From: Caldilineaceae bacterium
GTDB lineage: Bacteria > Chloroflexota > Anaerolineae > Caldilineales > Caldilineaceae
NCBI GenBank assembly: GCA_020634755.1
Contig: JACKBC010000001.1
Coordinates: 434,001 to 498,000 of the forward strand
Direction of reading: 5' to 3'
DNA: 64,000 bases
Shown here: one piece after another, positions 27,752 through 36,253 of the stretch
Numbering within the stretch: the stretch's first letter is position 1
Layout: every line of letters starts with the position of its first letter
The notes under the pieces: generated by a model
Databases searched by the model: none
Told to the model about the DNA's origin: nothing
What the model saw: the letters and a program-made list of their open reading frames with translations, nothing else
Position numbers and translations under genes: made by a program

Positions 27752-27860
27752 CACAGGCTGAAGCCTGCGTCTGCTAGCGAAAGCCTGCTCAAGCAGGCTG
27801 CTTCTAGAGTGCGCTTTAGCGTACTTGGGCTGCCAGGCGCTGGTTTCAACCAGTGCCGTT
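27752..27860. repeat. Cluster of short palindromes between argC and the PaiB-like gene
   Basis: AGGCTGAAGCCT, AGCCTGCTCAAGCAGGCT and CTGGTTTCAACCAG form successive small hairpins. The cluster may end transcription of the PaiB-like gene on the minus strand, but no T run is present. Confidence 0.45.
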
Positions 27861-27901
27861 GTTTACCGATTTAATTTGTTAACCTTCATAAGCAGACAAA
27901 G

Positions 27902-28555
27902 TCAGTGGGCAATGGGGTGATTTGTGGCCAGATTGTGCGCCATGCGTTGCGCAATAGCGCGCTCATCGGCATGATGAGACTCCTGAAGCTGGGCAACTAC
28001 CCCTTGCTGATCGGCCATTGGGCGATTCTGGTTCAGCTTGAATTTGCCTTCCAGCCGCGTGATCTCCATCTCAAAACCCACAATCGCTTTGGTCAAATTG
28101 GTGTATCGGTCATCGCGCCACGGTACAGACCAAGGTTGCGGCATGCCGCTTTCATATACCGCCACCAGTTCATCCAACATGGCTTGCAGCCGCTCTTCAT
28201 CCTCCACAATAATCGGCCGCCCGTAGGCGTGAACCGCCGTGTAGTTCCAGGTAGGAACGCTGAATTCGCTGGCATACCAGCTGGGCGAGATATAGGCATG
28301 GGGCCCCTGAAAGATGACCAGCGTCTCAAGGTCTTGTGTGGCCGTGGAAACAAAATGGCGCCATTGCGGATTCGCCTTTGCCATGTGGCTGATCAGCACG
28401 CCGTTTTGACCGCGCGTCGCGTCTAGCACAAAGGGCATGTGCGTAGCAAAGGGCGCGTTGTCCGCCATTGTGATGACGGTGGCAAAAGCGTTTTGTTGCA
28501 TAAACGTTTGCAATACCTGGGTGTTCTGTTCCGCAAACGACTTTGGAATGTACAT
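27902..28555 (-). CDS. PaiB-family FMN-binding transcriptional regulator
   Basis: 217 residues, PaiB split-barrel flavin-binding family. It opens MYIPKSFAEQNTQVLQTFMQ and has the family motifs PFVLDATRGQNGVLISHMAK, FQGPHAYISPSWY, VPTWNYTAVHAYG and the terminal KFKLNQNR. Bacillus PaiB is a negative regulator of sporulation and protease genes, while other members may be flavin enzymes. ATG 28555 has an AGGATG SD; the frame to 28591 would run through a terminator hairpin at 28594-28621. Confidence 0.87.
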   Translation of the reverse strand: MYIPKSFAEQNTQVLQTFMQQNAFATVITMADNAPFATHMPFVLDATRGQNGVLISHMAKANPQWRHFVSTATQDLETLVIFQGPHAYISPSWYASEFSVPTWNYTAVHAYGRPIIVEDEERLQAMLDELVAVYESGMPQPWSVPWRDDRYTNLTKAIVGFEMEITRLEGKFKLNQNRPMADQQGVVAQLQESHHADERAIAQRMAHNLATNHPIAH

Positions 28556-28593
28556 AATTGCATCCTGATTTTGTGCCAAATAAAAACACAAAT

Positions 28594-28621
28594 AAAAAAA
28601 GCTCTCCGTTTGGAGAGCTTT
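28594..28621 (-). terminator. Rho-independent terminator on the minus strand
   Basis: The stem GCTCTCC/GGAGAGC with loop GTTT has seven A residues on its left side, giving a T run on the minus strand. It would end transcription coming from the cupin gene. Confidence 0.85.
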
Positions 28622-28780
28622 GCCGTCTAATACGTGATCTGACCCGCGCGCAAAGGTCCAAACTTATGGTTTGGCTATTGGGCGACGTGACCTAACTGTA
28701 TAAGAGATTGAAACGGCAAAAGGTGATTGGGTAATCATAGTGCAAAAGTTTATCACGTTGGCAGATGCATGTCAATAATG

Positions 28781-28908
28781 AGTAGATCATAACCGCAAGA
28801 AATCGTGTCAGATTCACCAAACGAGACCGACACCGCAATCACCGACACCGCAATCACCGACACGTAATCACCAACACCGTAATCACCAATACCATTGCAG
28901 CGTATTTG
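28781..28908. repeat. Family B copy 5 with internal 15-bp tandem array
   Basis: Starts AGTAGATCATAACCGCAAGA and ends ACCATTGCAGCGTATTTG like other B copies. Its right arm is expanded into about four tandem units of GACACCGCAATCACC (28829-28843, 28844-28858, then 28859-28872 and 28873-28887 with changes). Confidence 0.75.
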
Positions 28909-29027
28909 TATTTCCTGCGCCGCAGCGATATTGGTGCAACAACCAAGGGTTCCTACGGTTGAATTTGCCCGTTACAATTTGACCTCTGCAAAGTTGACCT
29001 CTGCAAATAGTCGCGGTTGCCTATCTG

Positions 29028-29351
29028 TTATTTATATTCCTCACGCACCGGGCTAAAAATATCAAGCGCCACGGCCGGTTCGTCAAAAGAGACAACCGTG
29101 TGTTCCACATTGCCAGGAATAATATACATATCGCCAGGTTTCAGACGACGCGTTTCGCCGCCGATGGTAAATTCCAGTTCGCCCTCAACGACAATACCGG
29201 CCTGTTCATGTGGGTGTTTGTGGAGCGGCACCACGCTATTCGGGGCAATTTCAACACGTGAAAGCATCATGTTATCGCCCCAGAAAATATACGCTTCGGC
29301 GCCTGGAAAGAGATTTCTGGGCGCTTTGCTATCGAGATCACAATAGTACAT
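29028..29351 (-). CDS. Cupin-domain protein
   Basis: 107 residues, a single small beta-barrel cupin. Motif 1 reads VVPLHKHPHEQAGIVVEGELE and motif 2 reads PGDMYIIPGNVEHTVVSFDE, with His, His, Glu and His ligands for one metal ion. The N-terminus (MYYCDLDSKAPRNLFPGAEA) is short. ATG 29351 has an AAAGGAG SD. Such one-domain cupins are enzymes or ligand sensors; no specific substrate can be given. It is bounded by terminators on both sides (28594-28621 and 29433-29468), so it is monocistronic. Confidence 0.88.
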   Translation of the reverse strand: MYYCDLDSKAPRNLFPGAEAYIFWGDNMMLSRVEIAPNSVVPLHKHPHEQAGIVVEGELEFTIGGETRRLKPGDMYIIPGNVEHTVVSFDEPAVALDIFSPVREEYK

Positions 29352-29432
29352 GGGGTTGGCTCCTTTTTGATTATTTTTTTCGGCGAAATTTTCGGGAAAG
29401 TTGCAATACGGCCAAAGTATAGCAGAAAACTA

Positions 29433-29468
29433 AAAAGCCACACACTCTACCTGATGAGCATGTGGCTC
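29433..29468 (-). terminator. Rho-independent terminator after the DUF35 gene
   Basis: AAAAAGCCACA and TGTGGCT pair across a ~18-base loop; on the minus strand the hairpin ends in TTTTTAG. Confidence 0.75.
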
Positions 29469-29521
29469 TTTGAATTTACGTCATTATACAGGTTTTGTTT
29501 ATGCTCCGACGTCTTTGTCGC

Positions 29522-29926
29522 TTAAGCTGCCTCTGTCAACCGCGGGCGAAATTTATAGCCGTAAACGATCTGGCCTTCTTCGCTTTCTTCACGCAGCTTT
29601 CGGGTTACCATCTCCACCTTCATGCCGATGGCCACTTCCTCATTTTCCACATCGGTTAATTGGGCCGTCACCATGGGGCCTTCTTCCAATTTAACCAGCG
29701 CTACGGTGTAGGGGCTTTGCTCTTGAAATCCCTGTGGAACATTATACATGGTGGTATAGCTGTATACTTCACCACGGCCACTTAAGGTGTGGATGGGGCC
29801 AGCCGGTTTGGCGCAATGAGGGCAAACATCGCGCGGCGGGAAAATGTGCTGCGAGCACGACGGGCAAATTTCTCCGGCTAAGCTGTAGCGTTGACCCTTT
29901 GTGCGCCAAAGATTCGGAATTCCCAT
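29522..29926 (-). CDS. Zn-ribbon/OB-fold protein (DUF35), thiolase partner
   Basis: 134 residues. The N-terminal rubredoxin-like zinc ribbon has CPSC and CPHC separated by ~12 residues (EICPSCSQHIFPPRDVCPHC). The OB-fold part carries GEVYSYTTMYNVPQGF and PYTVALVKLEEGPMVTAQL. In archaea and many bacteria DUF35 proteins bind thiolases and pass acyl-CoA intermediates to them. A thiolase of the right type lies upstream on the same strand, which supports that partnership here, although a 452-bp spacer separates them. Confidence 0.88.
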   Translation of the reverse strand: MGIPNLWRTKGQRYSLAGEICPSCSQHIFPPRDVCPHCAKPAGPIHTLSGRGEVYSYTTMYNVPQGFQEQSPYTVALVKLEEGPMVTAQLTDVENEEVAIGMKVEMVTRKLREESEEGQIVYGYKFRPRLTEAA

Positions 29927-30378
29927 ATTGACATTCTGTCCTTTCTGAGCTTGTCAGTACTAAGTATCAGTACAGCGCAACGGTATTGGCGATTCAGGCA
30001 TCGTTCTCAAATGGTGATTCCGGCCCTATCTCTTGTCGTTGCGCTCTCCTGAGTATCAATCCGTAAATTCTCTGTTTTAAACCGATCTGTCAGAGACAGC
30101 ATACGATTCACATCTAAATTTACGGATAGGTTCTAAACGAATGGAACCAGCATTGCACTCTTTTTTGTGTGGACTTTTCTGTGCAAACCATCTACACAAT
30201 ATGTGCAATTGTATGTGCAATTGTTTGATATTCTACGATTTGTTGAATTCATAATAGCGTTGCCAAGAATGGCCTGAATTCAAAGGGCAGACTATCACAT
30301 TGCTGCTTCCAATGGCTCTCAGCCCTGTTCACAAGCTGGATTGAGAGGTTTTGACAGCTTTTTTCAGAGAAAGAATAT
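29927..30378. other. Spacer of ~450 bp with an extended family B repeat
   Basis: Holds the B copy at 29966-30057 and its extension to about 30136. The remaining ~240 bp up to the thiolase stop show no gene; GTGCAATTGTATGTGCAATTGT near 30200 is a short direct repeat. Confidence 0.6.
29966..30136. repeat. Family B palindromic repeat, copy 6, with extension
   Basis: Opens ATCAGTACAGCGCAACGGTA and the core closes at about 30057. The following part with CTGTCAGAGAC and TTTACGGATAGG resembles the sequence after copy 1 (12210-12275), so a longer ancestral element is likely. Confidence 0.7.
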
Positions 30379-31542
30379 CTATGTTCCCAGGATATGCGTA
30401 ATAATGGTGGCGCCGCTACCACCGATATTTTGCGCCATCCCAATGCGCGCATTGCGCACCTGATTGGCGCCGGCCGACTCTGTCAGCTGCTGCACCACTT
30501 CCGCCACTTGATAAACGCCGGTGGCGCCAACCGGATGCCCGCGGCTTTTGAGCCCGCCCATGGTGCTAAGCGGCAGTTTCCCGTTGATGCCGATCTGCTC
30601 TTCATGCGCCATGCGCCAACCTTCCCCCCGTCGTGCAAATCCGGTGGCTTCCAGGCTCAGCGCGCTCATAATGGTAAAGGCATCATGCAGCTCAAACAGG
30701 TCAATATCGGCCGGCGTTACGTTGGCCTGTTGATACGCTTTTTGGCTACTCACATAGGCCGCTTCCAGAAAGAGCGGATCGCGACGGTCGTGGACGGCGA
30801 GCGTATCGTTGGCGCTGGCGCTGGCCAGTATCTGTACGGCGCCACGATGATGACTCGTTGTAAATTCCTTGACATATTCAGTGGGGGCCAAAATGAGCGC
30901 CGCTGCCCCATCGCAAATAGGACTGCTGTCCATAATGTTAATGGGGGTGGCAATCACGGGCGCTTTTACATAGGCGTCTAGGTCAATCGCTTCCTGAAAC
31001 ATGGCGTTGGGATTGTTGGCGCCATTGCGATGGGCATTGATGCTGAAGCCGGCAAATGCATCAATGGGAACGTTATACTCATACATATAGCGCTGCATGA
31101 TCAACGCATTGAGCCCCACAAAGCTGACGCCGTGCAGCGCTTCGTATTCGGCGTCGGATGCCGTAGCCAGACCGGCCGTGGTATCTTTCCCCACCGTGTC
31201 GGTCATCTTTTCCAATCCGGCCACGATCACCAGATCATGCATGCCGCTGGCTACGGCCATTGTGCCAATGCGCAGCGTCGCCGCACCGCTGGCACAGGCG
31301 GCTTCCACCTTGGCGGCTTCAATGCCGCGCAGCCCGCAAAAGTCGGCCACCAGCGTGGCCAAATGTTCTTGTTCCAATAGGCTGCCGCTCAACATGTTGC
31401 CCAAAAACAGGGCATCGGCAGTTTCGATACCGGCATCCTGCATGGCTGCGGATATAGCATCATAGGCTATGTGGCGCGCCGACCGGTCCCATAACTCCCC
31501 CACGGCCGATTGCCCAATGCCAATAATAGAAACGCTTCGCAT
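30379..31542 (-). CDS. Thiolase-like acyl-CoA C-acyltransferase (SCP-x type)
   Basis: 387 residues. The nucleophile Cys83 lies in VEAACASGAATLRIG, a His in LFELHDAFTIMSALS and the second catalytic His in LKSRGHPVGATGVYQVAE. This motif set is that of the archaeal/SCP-x-like thiolases that work with DUF35 proteins rather than of the classic PhaA type. Likely reaction: thiolytic cleavage or condensation of acyl-CoA thioesters, in fatty-acid or isoprenoid-type metabolism. The N-terminus SVSIIGIGQSAVGEL is also typical. Confidence 0.88.
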   Translation of the reverse strand: MRSVSIIGIGQSAVGELWDRSARHIAYDAISAAMQDAGIETADALFLGNMLSGSLLEQEHLATLVADFCGLRGIEAAKVEAACASGAATLRIGTMAVASGMHDLVIVAGLEKMTDTVGKDTTAGLATASDAEYEALHGVSFVGLNALIMQRYMYEYNVPIDAFAGFSINAHRNGANNPNAMFQEAIDLDAYVKAPVIATPINIMDSSPICDGAAALILAPTEYVKEFTTSHHRGAVQILASASANDTLAVHDRRDPLFLEAAYVSSQKAYQQANVTPADIDLFELHDAFTIMSALSLEATGFARRGEGWRMAHEEQIGINGKLPLSTMGGLKSRGHPVGATGVYQVAEVVQQLTESAGANQVRNARIGMAQNIGGSGATIITHILGT

Positions 31543-31560
31543 ATGTCCTCACAAATTTAG

Positions 31561-31656
31561 GGCTTACGCAGCCTCTGGCGAACCAGAGCGCCGCACGGAA
31601 AAATGGCCAGGTCAGCTACAGTATGCGCCCCTGGCGTCCCATGCGCTGCGTAAGTC
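31561..31656. repeat. Divergent family A repeat
   Basis: Opens GGCTTACGCAGCCTCTGGCG and closes ATGCGCTGCGTAAGTC; ends inverted as in family A. It lies directly upstream of the thiolase start. Confidence 0.6.
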
Positions 31657-31800
31657 ATGAAAGTCTCAACCAGGGCTTTATTGCCCACTCCCGTTGTCGC
31701 GTTCATGAAACGGATAAAGTTGAATACGAATGTCATTACAGGGCATGAATGTATCATGCAGGAACTGTCAAAGTCTCTCAATCTACGTCATAATCTGTGG

Positions 31801-32943
31801 CTATACCAGCAATTCCTTATGTCGGGTCAAGGCATCCAGCAAACGGTTCACATCTGCCATGTTGTTATAAAAATGGGGCGAAATGCGCAAATTGTTGTCG
31901 CGACTCGACACAACGATCTGTTCTGCTGCTAGCCGCTTGACCAGCAGATCCACCTTATGCGAACGCAGCGCAATGAGCGCGCCGTGCCGGCTGGGATCAA
32001 CCGGCGTTACCAGATTGAAGCCGCGACGCATGGCGCCTTCTTTGATGGCGCCGGTAATTTGACCAATGTGCTGCTGAATCCGCCCCAGCCCAATGGTGCG
32101 GATCAGATTGATGCCGGCCTGGGCGGCATAGGTTACCGGCACTGGCGGGGAACCGGTCTCAAAGCGCCGCGCCGTAGGTGAGGGCGCGTGGGCATTGTTG
32201 TCCATGGCAAAAATATTGGCCTGGGCAAACCAGCCCGTGTAGGTGGGGTCTAAACTGGGCAGCAGATCCTTGCGTACATATAGATAGGCCAAGCCCGAAG
32301 AGGCCAAAAGATATTTGAGCACGCCTCCCACCAGAAAATCGACGTTGAGCGCTTTCACATCGATGGGCATGGTGCCCAATGCTTGATAGCTGTCCAGCAG
32401 CACTTTGGCGCCCTTGGCGTGGGCCAAATCGATGATGGCCGGTACATCCAGCATGGAACCGTTGCGATAGCAAACGTGCGTAATGGAGACCAGTCGCGTT
32501 CTTTCGTCAATGGCATCGGCAAATTGCTCTGCTGCAACCGTGTTGCCCGCGGCGCCCACATGCACCACTTGGGCGCCGCGCTTTTCCTGCGCGTGCCAGA
32601 TCTGGCCCACGGTGGGAAATTCAAAATCGCTCACGACCACCTTGTTGCGTTCGCCGGAAAAGTCCAGCGCGCTGGCTAGTGCGCTAATCGACGCCGAGAC
32701 CGATGTGGTCACCGCGACTTCATCGGCATCGGCATTGATCAACCCGCAGAACGCATGGCGCGCCGCCTCCAGCCGCTCCACCCACTGTTCCCACGGCGAG
32801 CCAAATTCAATCCAATCCTGAAAGAGTTGCTCATAGGCGGCTCGCACATCGCTGGAGAGCGCGCCTTGCGAACAACTGTTGAGATATACTTTGTGTTGAA
32901 AAATAGGAAATCGTTGGCGCAGCGATGATAGGTCGCTTGTCAT
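31801..32943 (-). CDS. Class V PLP aminotransferase (cysteine-desulfurase-like)
   Basis: 380 residues, NifS/isopenicillin-N-epimerase superfamily. Opening FPIFQHKVYLNSCSQGALS is typical of the group that lacks a desulfurase Cys loop. The PLP region has VLLDSYQALGTMPIDV and the Lys of VDFLVGGVLKYLLAS. The C-terminal domain contains RRFETGSPPVPVTYAAQAGI and SRDNNLRISPHFYN. The exact reaction is not clear: a desulfurase, an epimerase or kynureninase-like role are all possible, but no Fe-S assembly genes are adjacent. It is separated from leuS by 56 bp and may share its transcript. Confidence 0.85.
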   Translation of the reverse strand: MTSDLSSLRQRFPIFQHKVYLNSCSQGALSSDVRAAYEQLFQDWIEFGSPWEQWVERLEAARHAFCGLINADADEVAVTTSVSASISALASALDFSGERNKVVVSDFEFPTVGQIWHAQEKRGAQVVHVGAAGNTVAAEQFADAIDERTRLVSITHVCYRNGSMLDVPAIIDLAHAKGAKVLLDSYQALGTMPIDVKALNVDFLVGGVLKYLLASSGLAYLYVRKDLLPSLDPTYTGWFAQANIFAMDNNAHAPSPTARRFETGSPPVPVTYAAQAGINLIRTIGLGRIQQHIGQITGAIKEGAMRRGFNLVTPVDPSRHGALIALRSHKVDLLVKRLAAEQIVVSSRDNNLRISPHFYNNMADVNRLLDALTRHKELLV

Positions 32944-32999
32944 ACGCTTTTGCTCATTTCTATTGTTAAATCCTGTACCCGCTGTTGAAATCTACTGAA

Positions 33000-35558
33000 C
33001 TAGTGGATAATATTTACCAGCTTTCCAGGCACAACTATGACTCGCTTAACGGCGTCGCCATTGAGATGACGCACTACTTTTTGATTGCTCAGCGCCAGAC
33101 TTTCCAACGTTTTATTGTCTGTACCAGCCGCCACGGTCATCACATCGCGCAGGCGGCCGTTAATCTGAATGGGCACCTGTATCATTTCGTCCTGTACCAG
33201 CTCTTCATCATATTGCGGCCACGCAGCCAGAGAGACCAGCTGCTGCTCGCCCAATCGCGCCCACAGCTCTTCAGCCAGGTGGGGGGCAAAAGGCGCCAAC
33301 AGCCGCACAAATGCCTTGATAATGCCGCTCGGTATTTGGGCGTTGGCATCGGCGGCGTATTGGCTGGCCGTATTGATAAATTCCATCATGCGGCTGACGG
33401 CCGTGTTCATCTTATCGATGGACTCAATACTTTCAGTTACGCCTTTAATGGTTTTGTGCAAGGGGCGCTCCAACTCGGTTCCCTGCATGGACAACCCCGC
33501 ATTGATTTGGCTGTTTACTGCGCCGGTGTCGGCATCTATGATCAGCCGCCAAACTTTGTGCAGAAAACGTTGTACCCCGTCAATGCCGTCCATGTTCCAG
33601 GGTGTGCTGGCGCTGATGGGGCCAATAAACAGCTCATATAGCCGCAAGGAATCGGCCCCATATTCGGCAATAATGTCGTCCAGATTATAAACATTCAGCT
33701 TGGATTTAGACATTTTTTCCAGCTGCGTGGCCACTGGTTCGCCTGTGGCGCGCACCACCCACGCATCATCCTGCGCAATGACGTTATCGCGATGAAAATA
33801 TTTGCCGGCCCGGTTGCGATACGAATAGGCGCCGATCATGCCCTGGTTGAATAGCTGTTGGAAGGGCTCTTTTGTCGTAACCAGCCCACAATCATACAGA
33901 ACCTTGTGCCAAAAGCGCGCGTAGAGCAGATGCAGCACGGCGTGCTCGGCCCCTCCTACATACAGATCAACAGGCATCCAATAGGCCTCTTCGGCTGCAC
34001 CCCAGGGCGCCTGCGTGTTGTGCGGGTCCACAAAGCGCAGATAGTACCAGCAGGAGCCGGCCCATTGGGGCATGGTATTGGTTTCGCGCAGCCCCACGCG
34101 CCCATCCGGCAGCGTGACCATCAACCATTCGGCATCGGCGCGGGACAGGGGCGGTTTATCAAAAGACTGTGGGGTTCGATCGTCAATATCGGGCAGCAGA
34201 ACGGGCAGCTCTGCATCGGGGACGGCAACCGTGCTGCCATCTTCCAAATGTACAATGGGAAATGGTTCACCCCAATAGCGCTGGCGTGAGAAGAGCCAGT
34301 CTCGCAACCGGTATTGAATCTGCTGTCGCCCTTTCCCCGTCTCTTCGAGCCATTGGGTCATGCGCTCTTTGGCTTCCACCGTGTGCAGCCCATTTAAGAA
34401 AGCACTGTTGACGGCCATGCCTTCGTCTGTATAAGCCGCTTCAGCCACGGACGATTGCCCGCCATCCACCACGGTAATAATGGGCAGCCCAAACTTCTGT
34501 GCAAACTCATAGTCACGTTCGTCGTGACCAGGTACACCCATAATAGCGCCTTCGCCATACGAGACCAGAACATAGTCGGCCACCCAAATGGGAATGGGTT
34601 GCTCCGTGGCGGGGTTGATGGCATAGGCGCCGGTGAAGACGCCCGTCTTTTCTTGCTGCGCCGTGCGATCCAAATCGCTGCGGTTTATGGACTGCTGAAC
34701 ATAGGCCTCCACTGCGGCTTGCTGCGCGGGTGTTGTAATCTGTTTTACCAGCGGGTGCTCCGGCGCCAGCACGCAATAGGTGGCGCCAAACAGCGTATCT
34801 GGCCGCGTGGTGAAAACTTCAAAACGGGCCTCACTGTTTTGGATGTGAAAGCGAATCGTCGCGCCCACCGATTTACCGATCCAGTTGCGCTGCATCTCTT
34901 TCAAACTTTCGGGCCAATCCAGCTCATCTAGGTCGCTGAGCAGCCGATCCGCATAGGCCGTAATTTTTAACATCCATTGGCGCATCAACCGGCGCTCTAC
35001 TGGGTCGCCAGTTTCCACATATTTTCCATCTTGCACTTCCTCATTAGAGAGCACCGTGCCCAGCGCTGGACACCAATTGACTGGCACATCGGCCATATAG
35101 GCCAGCCCTTTTTTAAACAACTTTTTAAAGATCCACTGGGTCCATTGATAGTAATCGGGGGCCGACGTGTTGATTTCGCGCGCCCAATCATACGAGAAAC
35201 CCATGCGCTGCAAGCTGCGGCGGAAGGTATCGATATTGCGCTTTGTAATAGCGGCTGGGTGCATATTATAGCGATCGGCGGCCCGTTCTGCCGGTAGTCC
35301 AAAGGCATCCCATCCCATGGGGTGCAGCACATTGTAGCCTTGCATGCGGCGCATGCGGGCAATTATGTCGGTTGCCGTGTACCCTTTGGGATGCCCCACA
35401 TGCAGGCCTTCGCCAGATGGATATGGAAACATATCTAAAACATAATATTTGGGACGGTCATGCCATTCATTGGCGGTTGGGGTGCGGAAGGCGCCCGTTT
35501 CGGTCCAGACTTTTTGCCATTTGGCCTCGATATTTTGGGGCTCATAGATTTGAATCAT
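33000..35558 (-). CDS. leuS: Leucyl-tRNA synthetase
   Basis: 852 residues, class Ia synthetase. The ATP-binding HIGH motif is HVGH (53-56) and the KMSKS loop is EKMSKSKLN. The editing domain includes FTTRPDTLFGATYCVLAPEHP and a loop GEGAIMGVPGHDERDYEF that should contain the hydrolytic Asp. The anticodon-binding domain is at the end. ATG 35558 has GAGGAG; a longer frame to 35636 would add 26 residues unlike the family. Upstream lies a ~690-bp spacer with a structured element (36056-36127). No T-box signature was convincing. Confidence 0.95.
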   Translation of the reverse strand: MIQIYEPQNIEAKWQKVWTETGAFRTPTANEWHDRPKYYVLDMFPYPSGEGLHVGHPKGYTATDIIARMRRMQGYNVLHPMGWDAFGLPAERAADRYNMHPAAITKRNIDTFRRSLQRMGFSYDWAREINTSAPDYYQWTQWIFKKLFKKGLAYMADVPVNWCPALGTVLSNEEVQDGKYVETGDPVERRLMRQWMLKITAYADRLLSDLDELDWPESLKEMQRNWIGKSVGATIRFHIQNSEARFEVFTTRPDTLFGATYCVLAPEHPLVKQITTPAQQAAVEAYVQQSINRSDLDRTAQQEKTGVFTGAYAINPATEQPIPIWVADYVLVSYGEGAIMGVPGHDERDYEFAQKFGLPIITVVDGGQSSVAEAAYTDEGMAVNSAFLNGLHTVEAKERMTQWLEETGKGRQQIQYRLRDWLFSRQRYWGEPFPIVHLEDGSTVAVPDAELPVLLPDIDDRTPQSFDKPPLSRADAEWLMVTLPDGRVGLRETNTMPQWAGSCWYYLRFVDPHNTQAPWGAAEEAYWMPVDLYVGGAEHAVLHLLYARFWHKVLYDCGLVTTKEPFQQLFNQGMIGAYSYRNRAGKYFHRDNVIAQDDAWVVRATGEPVATQLEKMSKSKLNVYNLDDIIAEYGADSLRLYELFIGPISASTPWNMDGIDGVQRFLHKVWRLIIDADTGAVNSQINAGLSMQGTELERPLHKTIKGVTESIESIDKMNTAVSRMMEFINTASQYAADANAQIPSGIIKAFVRLLAPFAPHLAEELWARLGEQQLVSLAAWPQYDEELVQDEMIQVPIQINGRLRDVMTVAAGTDNKTLESLALSNQKVVRHLNGDAVKRVIVVPGKLVNIIH

Positions 35559-36253
35559 GCGATGCTCCTCGCGCAAATATGGACGGACAATCTCCATTCC
35601 GATACAGCTCAGTAGAGTTGTCCTGATTAAAGTCAAATTATCAATTGAGTGCAGCTATACAGCCGTAGTTGGAACTGGTCCAAGTGAATTTCAGTAGGCT
35701 CAGTTTCGAGACTTGCATAAACACAATGGGATAGGACTTGTATAAGGGCTGCGTAAGTCGTGTTGGGAATAAATTGAGTTGTTTGTTGGTACGTTGGCCC
35801 GCTGGAGCATTTGCCGGGACATAACCGCCCAAAAGAGCTGAGCGTAAGGCAAAATAGGCGGGCTATGTAAGCGCGAGGAGACCACCAACAGCACGGGCTG
35901 TGGTGTGATTGCAGGCTATGTATTGAGAGGTCGTACTACAGTAAGGTTTGTGCGACATATCGGTTAGATTATATCACGCTGTCTTAAGAAGTCAATAGCC
36001 AAATACAGCTGACGTTGGACCAGTGCGAACTTCGTAATCGCAACGGATAAATCCGGCAGCTGACAATGAAAAGCCGCCGCCACGGCTAAATGACAAGCGG
36101 TTGAGACCGCCTTTCCGTGTCAGCTGCGGGTTTTAGCCCTGCATTTTTTAGGTACGCGATGGCCCTAAAGCTGACGCAAAATTGCACGATAACAAGGGTG
36201 CGTGATGGTGAGCGCATCTTGCCCTTTATTACCGTGCAACCTTGCCACTTCTG
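35559..36253. other. Spacer of ~695 bp upstream of leuS
   Basis: No gene supported. It includes a partial family A end (GGGCTGCGTAAGTC, about 35745-35759) and a cloverleaf-like inverted repeat at 36056-36127. Two overlapping minus-strand frames at 35641-35894 lack SD and protein-like composition. Confidence 0.6.
36056..36127. other. Cloverleaf-like inverted repeat between ilvE and leuS
   Basis: Perfect 10-bp outer arms GCAGCTGACA (36056-36065) and TGTCAGCTGC (36118-36127) enclose two smaller hairpins: AGCCG/CGGCT (36072-36087) and GCGGT/ACCGC (36097-36110). The result is a compact 72-base three-way junction. It may be an mRNA structure downstream of ilvE, a leader of leuS or a mobile palindrome. 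Confidence 0.5.

Larger units (their letters stand above)
28556..29027. other. Spacer of ~470 bp with terminator and tandem-repeat element
   Basis: Holds the terminator at 28594-28621 and the degenerate family B copy with a 15-bp tandem array (28781-28908). The rest shows no gene. Confidence 0.7.

Noticed and set aside
28829..28893. Possible CRISPR array
   Set aside because: Units are only 14-15 bp, directly abutting without spacers, so this is a simple tandem repeat inside a family B element. No cas genes are present.
35641..35894. Two overlapping minus-strand frames upstream of leuS
   Set aside because: They run through a repeat end and lack initiation signals or protein-like composition.
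36090..36130. Possible T-box leader for leuS (GGCGGTCTCAACCGC)
   Set aside because: Only loosely like the AGGGTGGnACCGCG element, ~500 bp from the start codon, and part of a symmetric palindrome.
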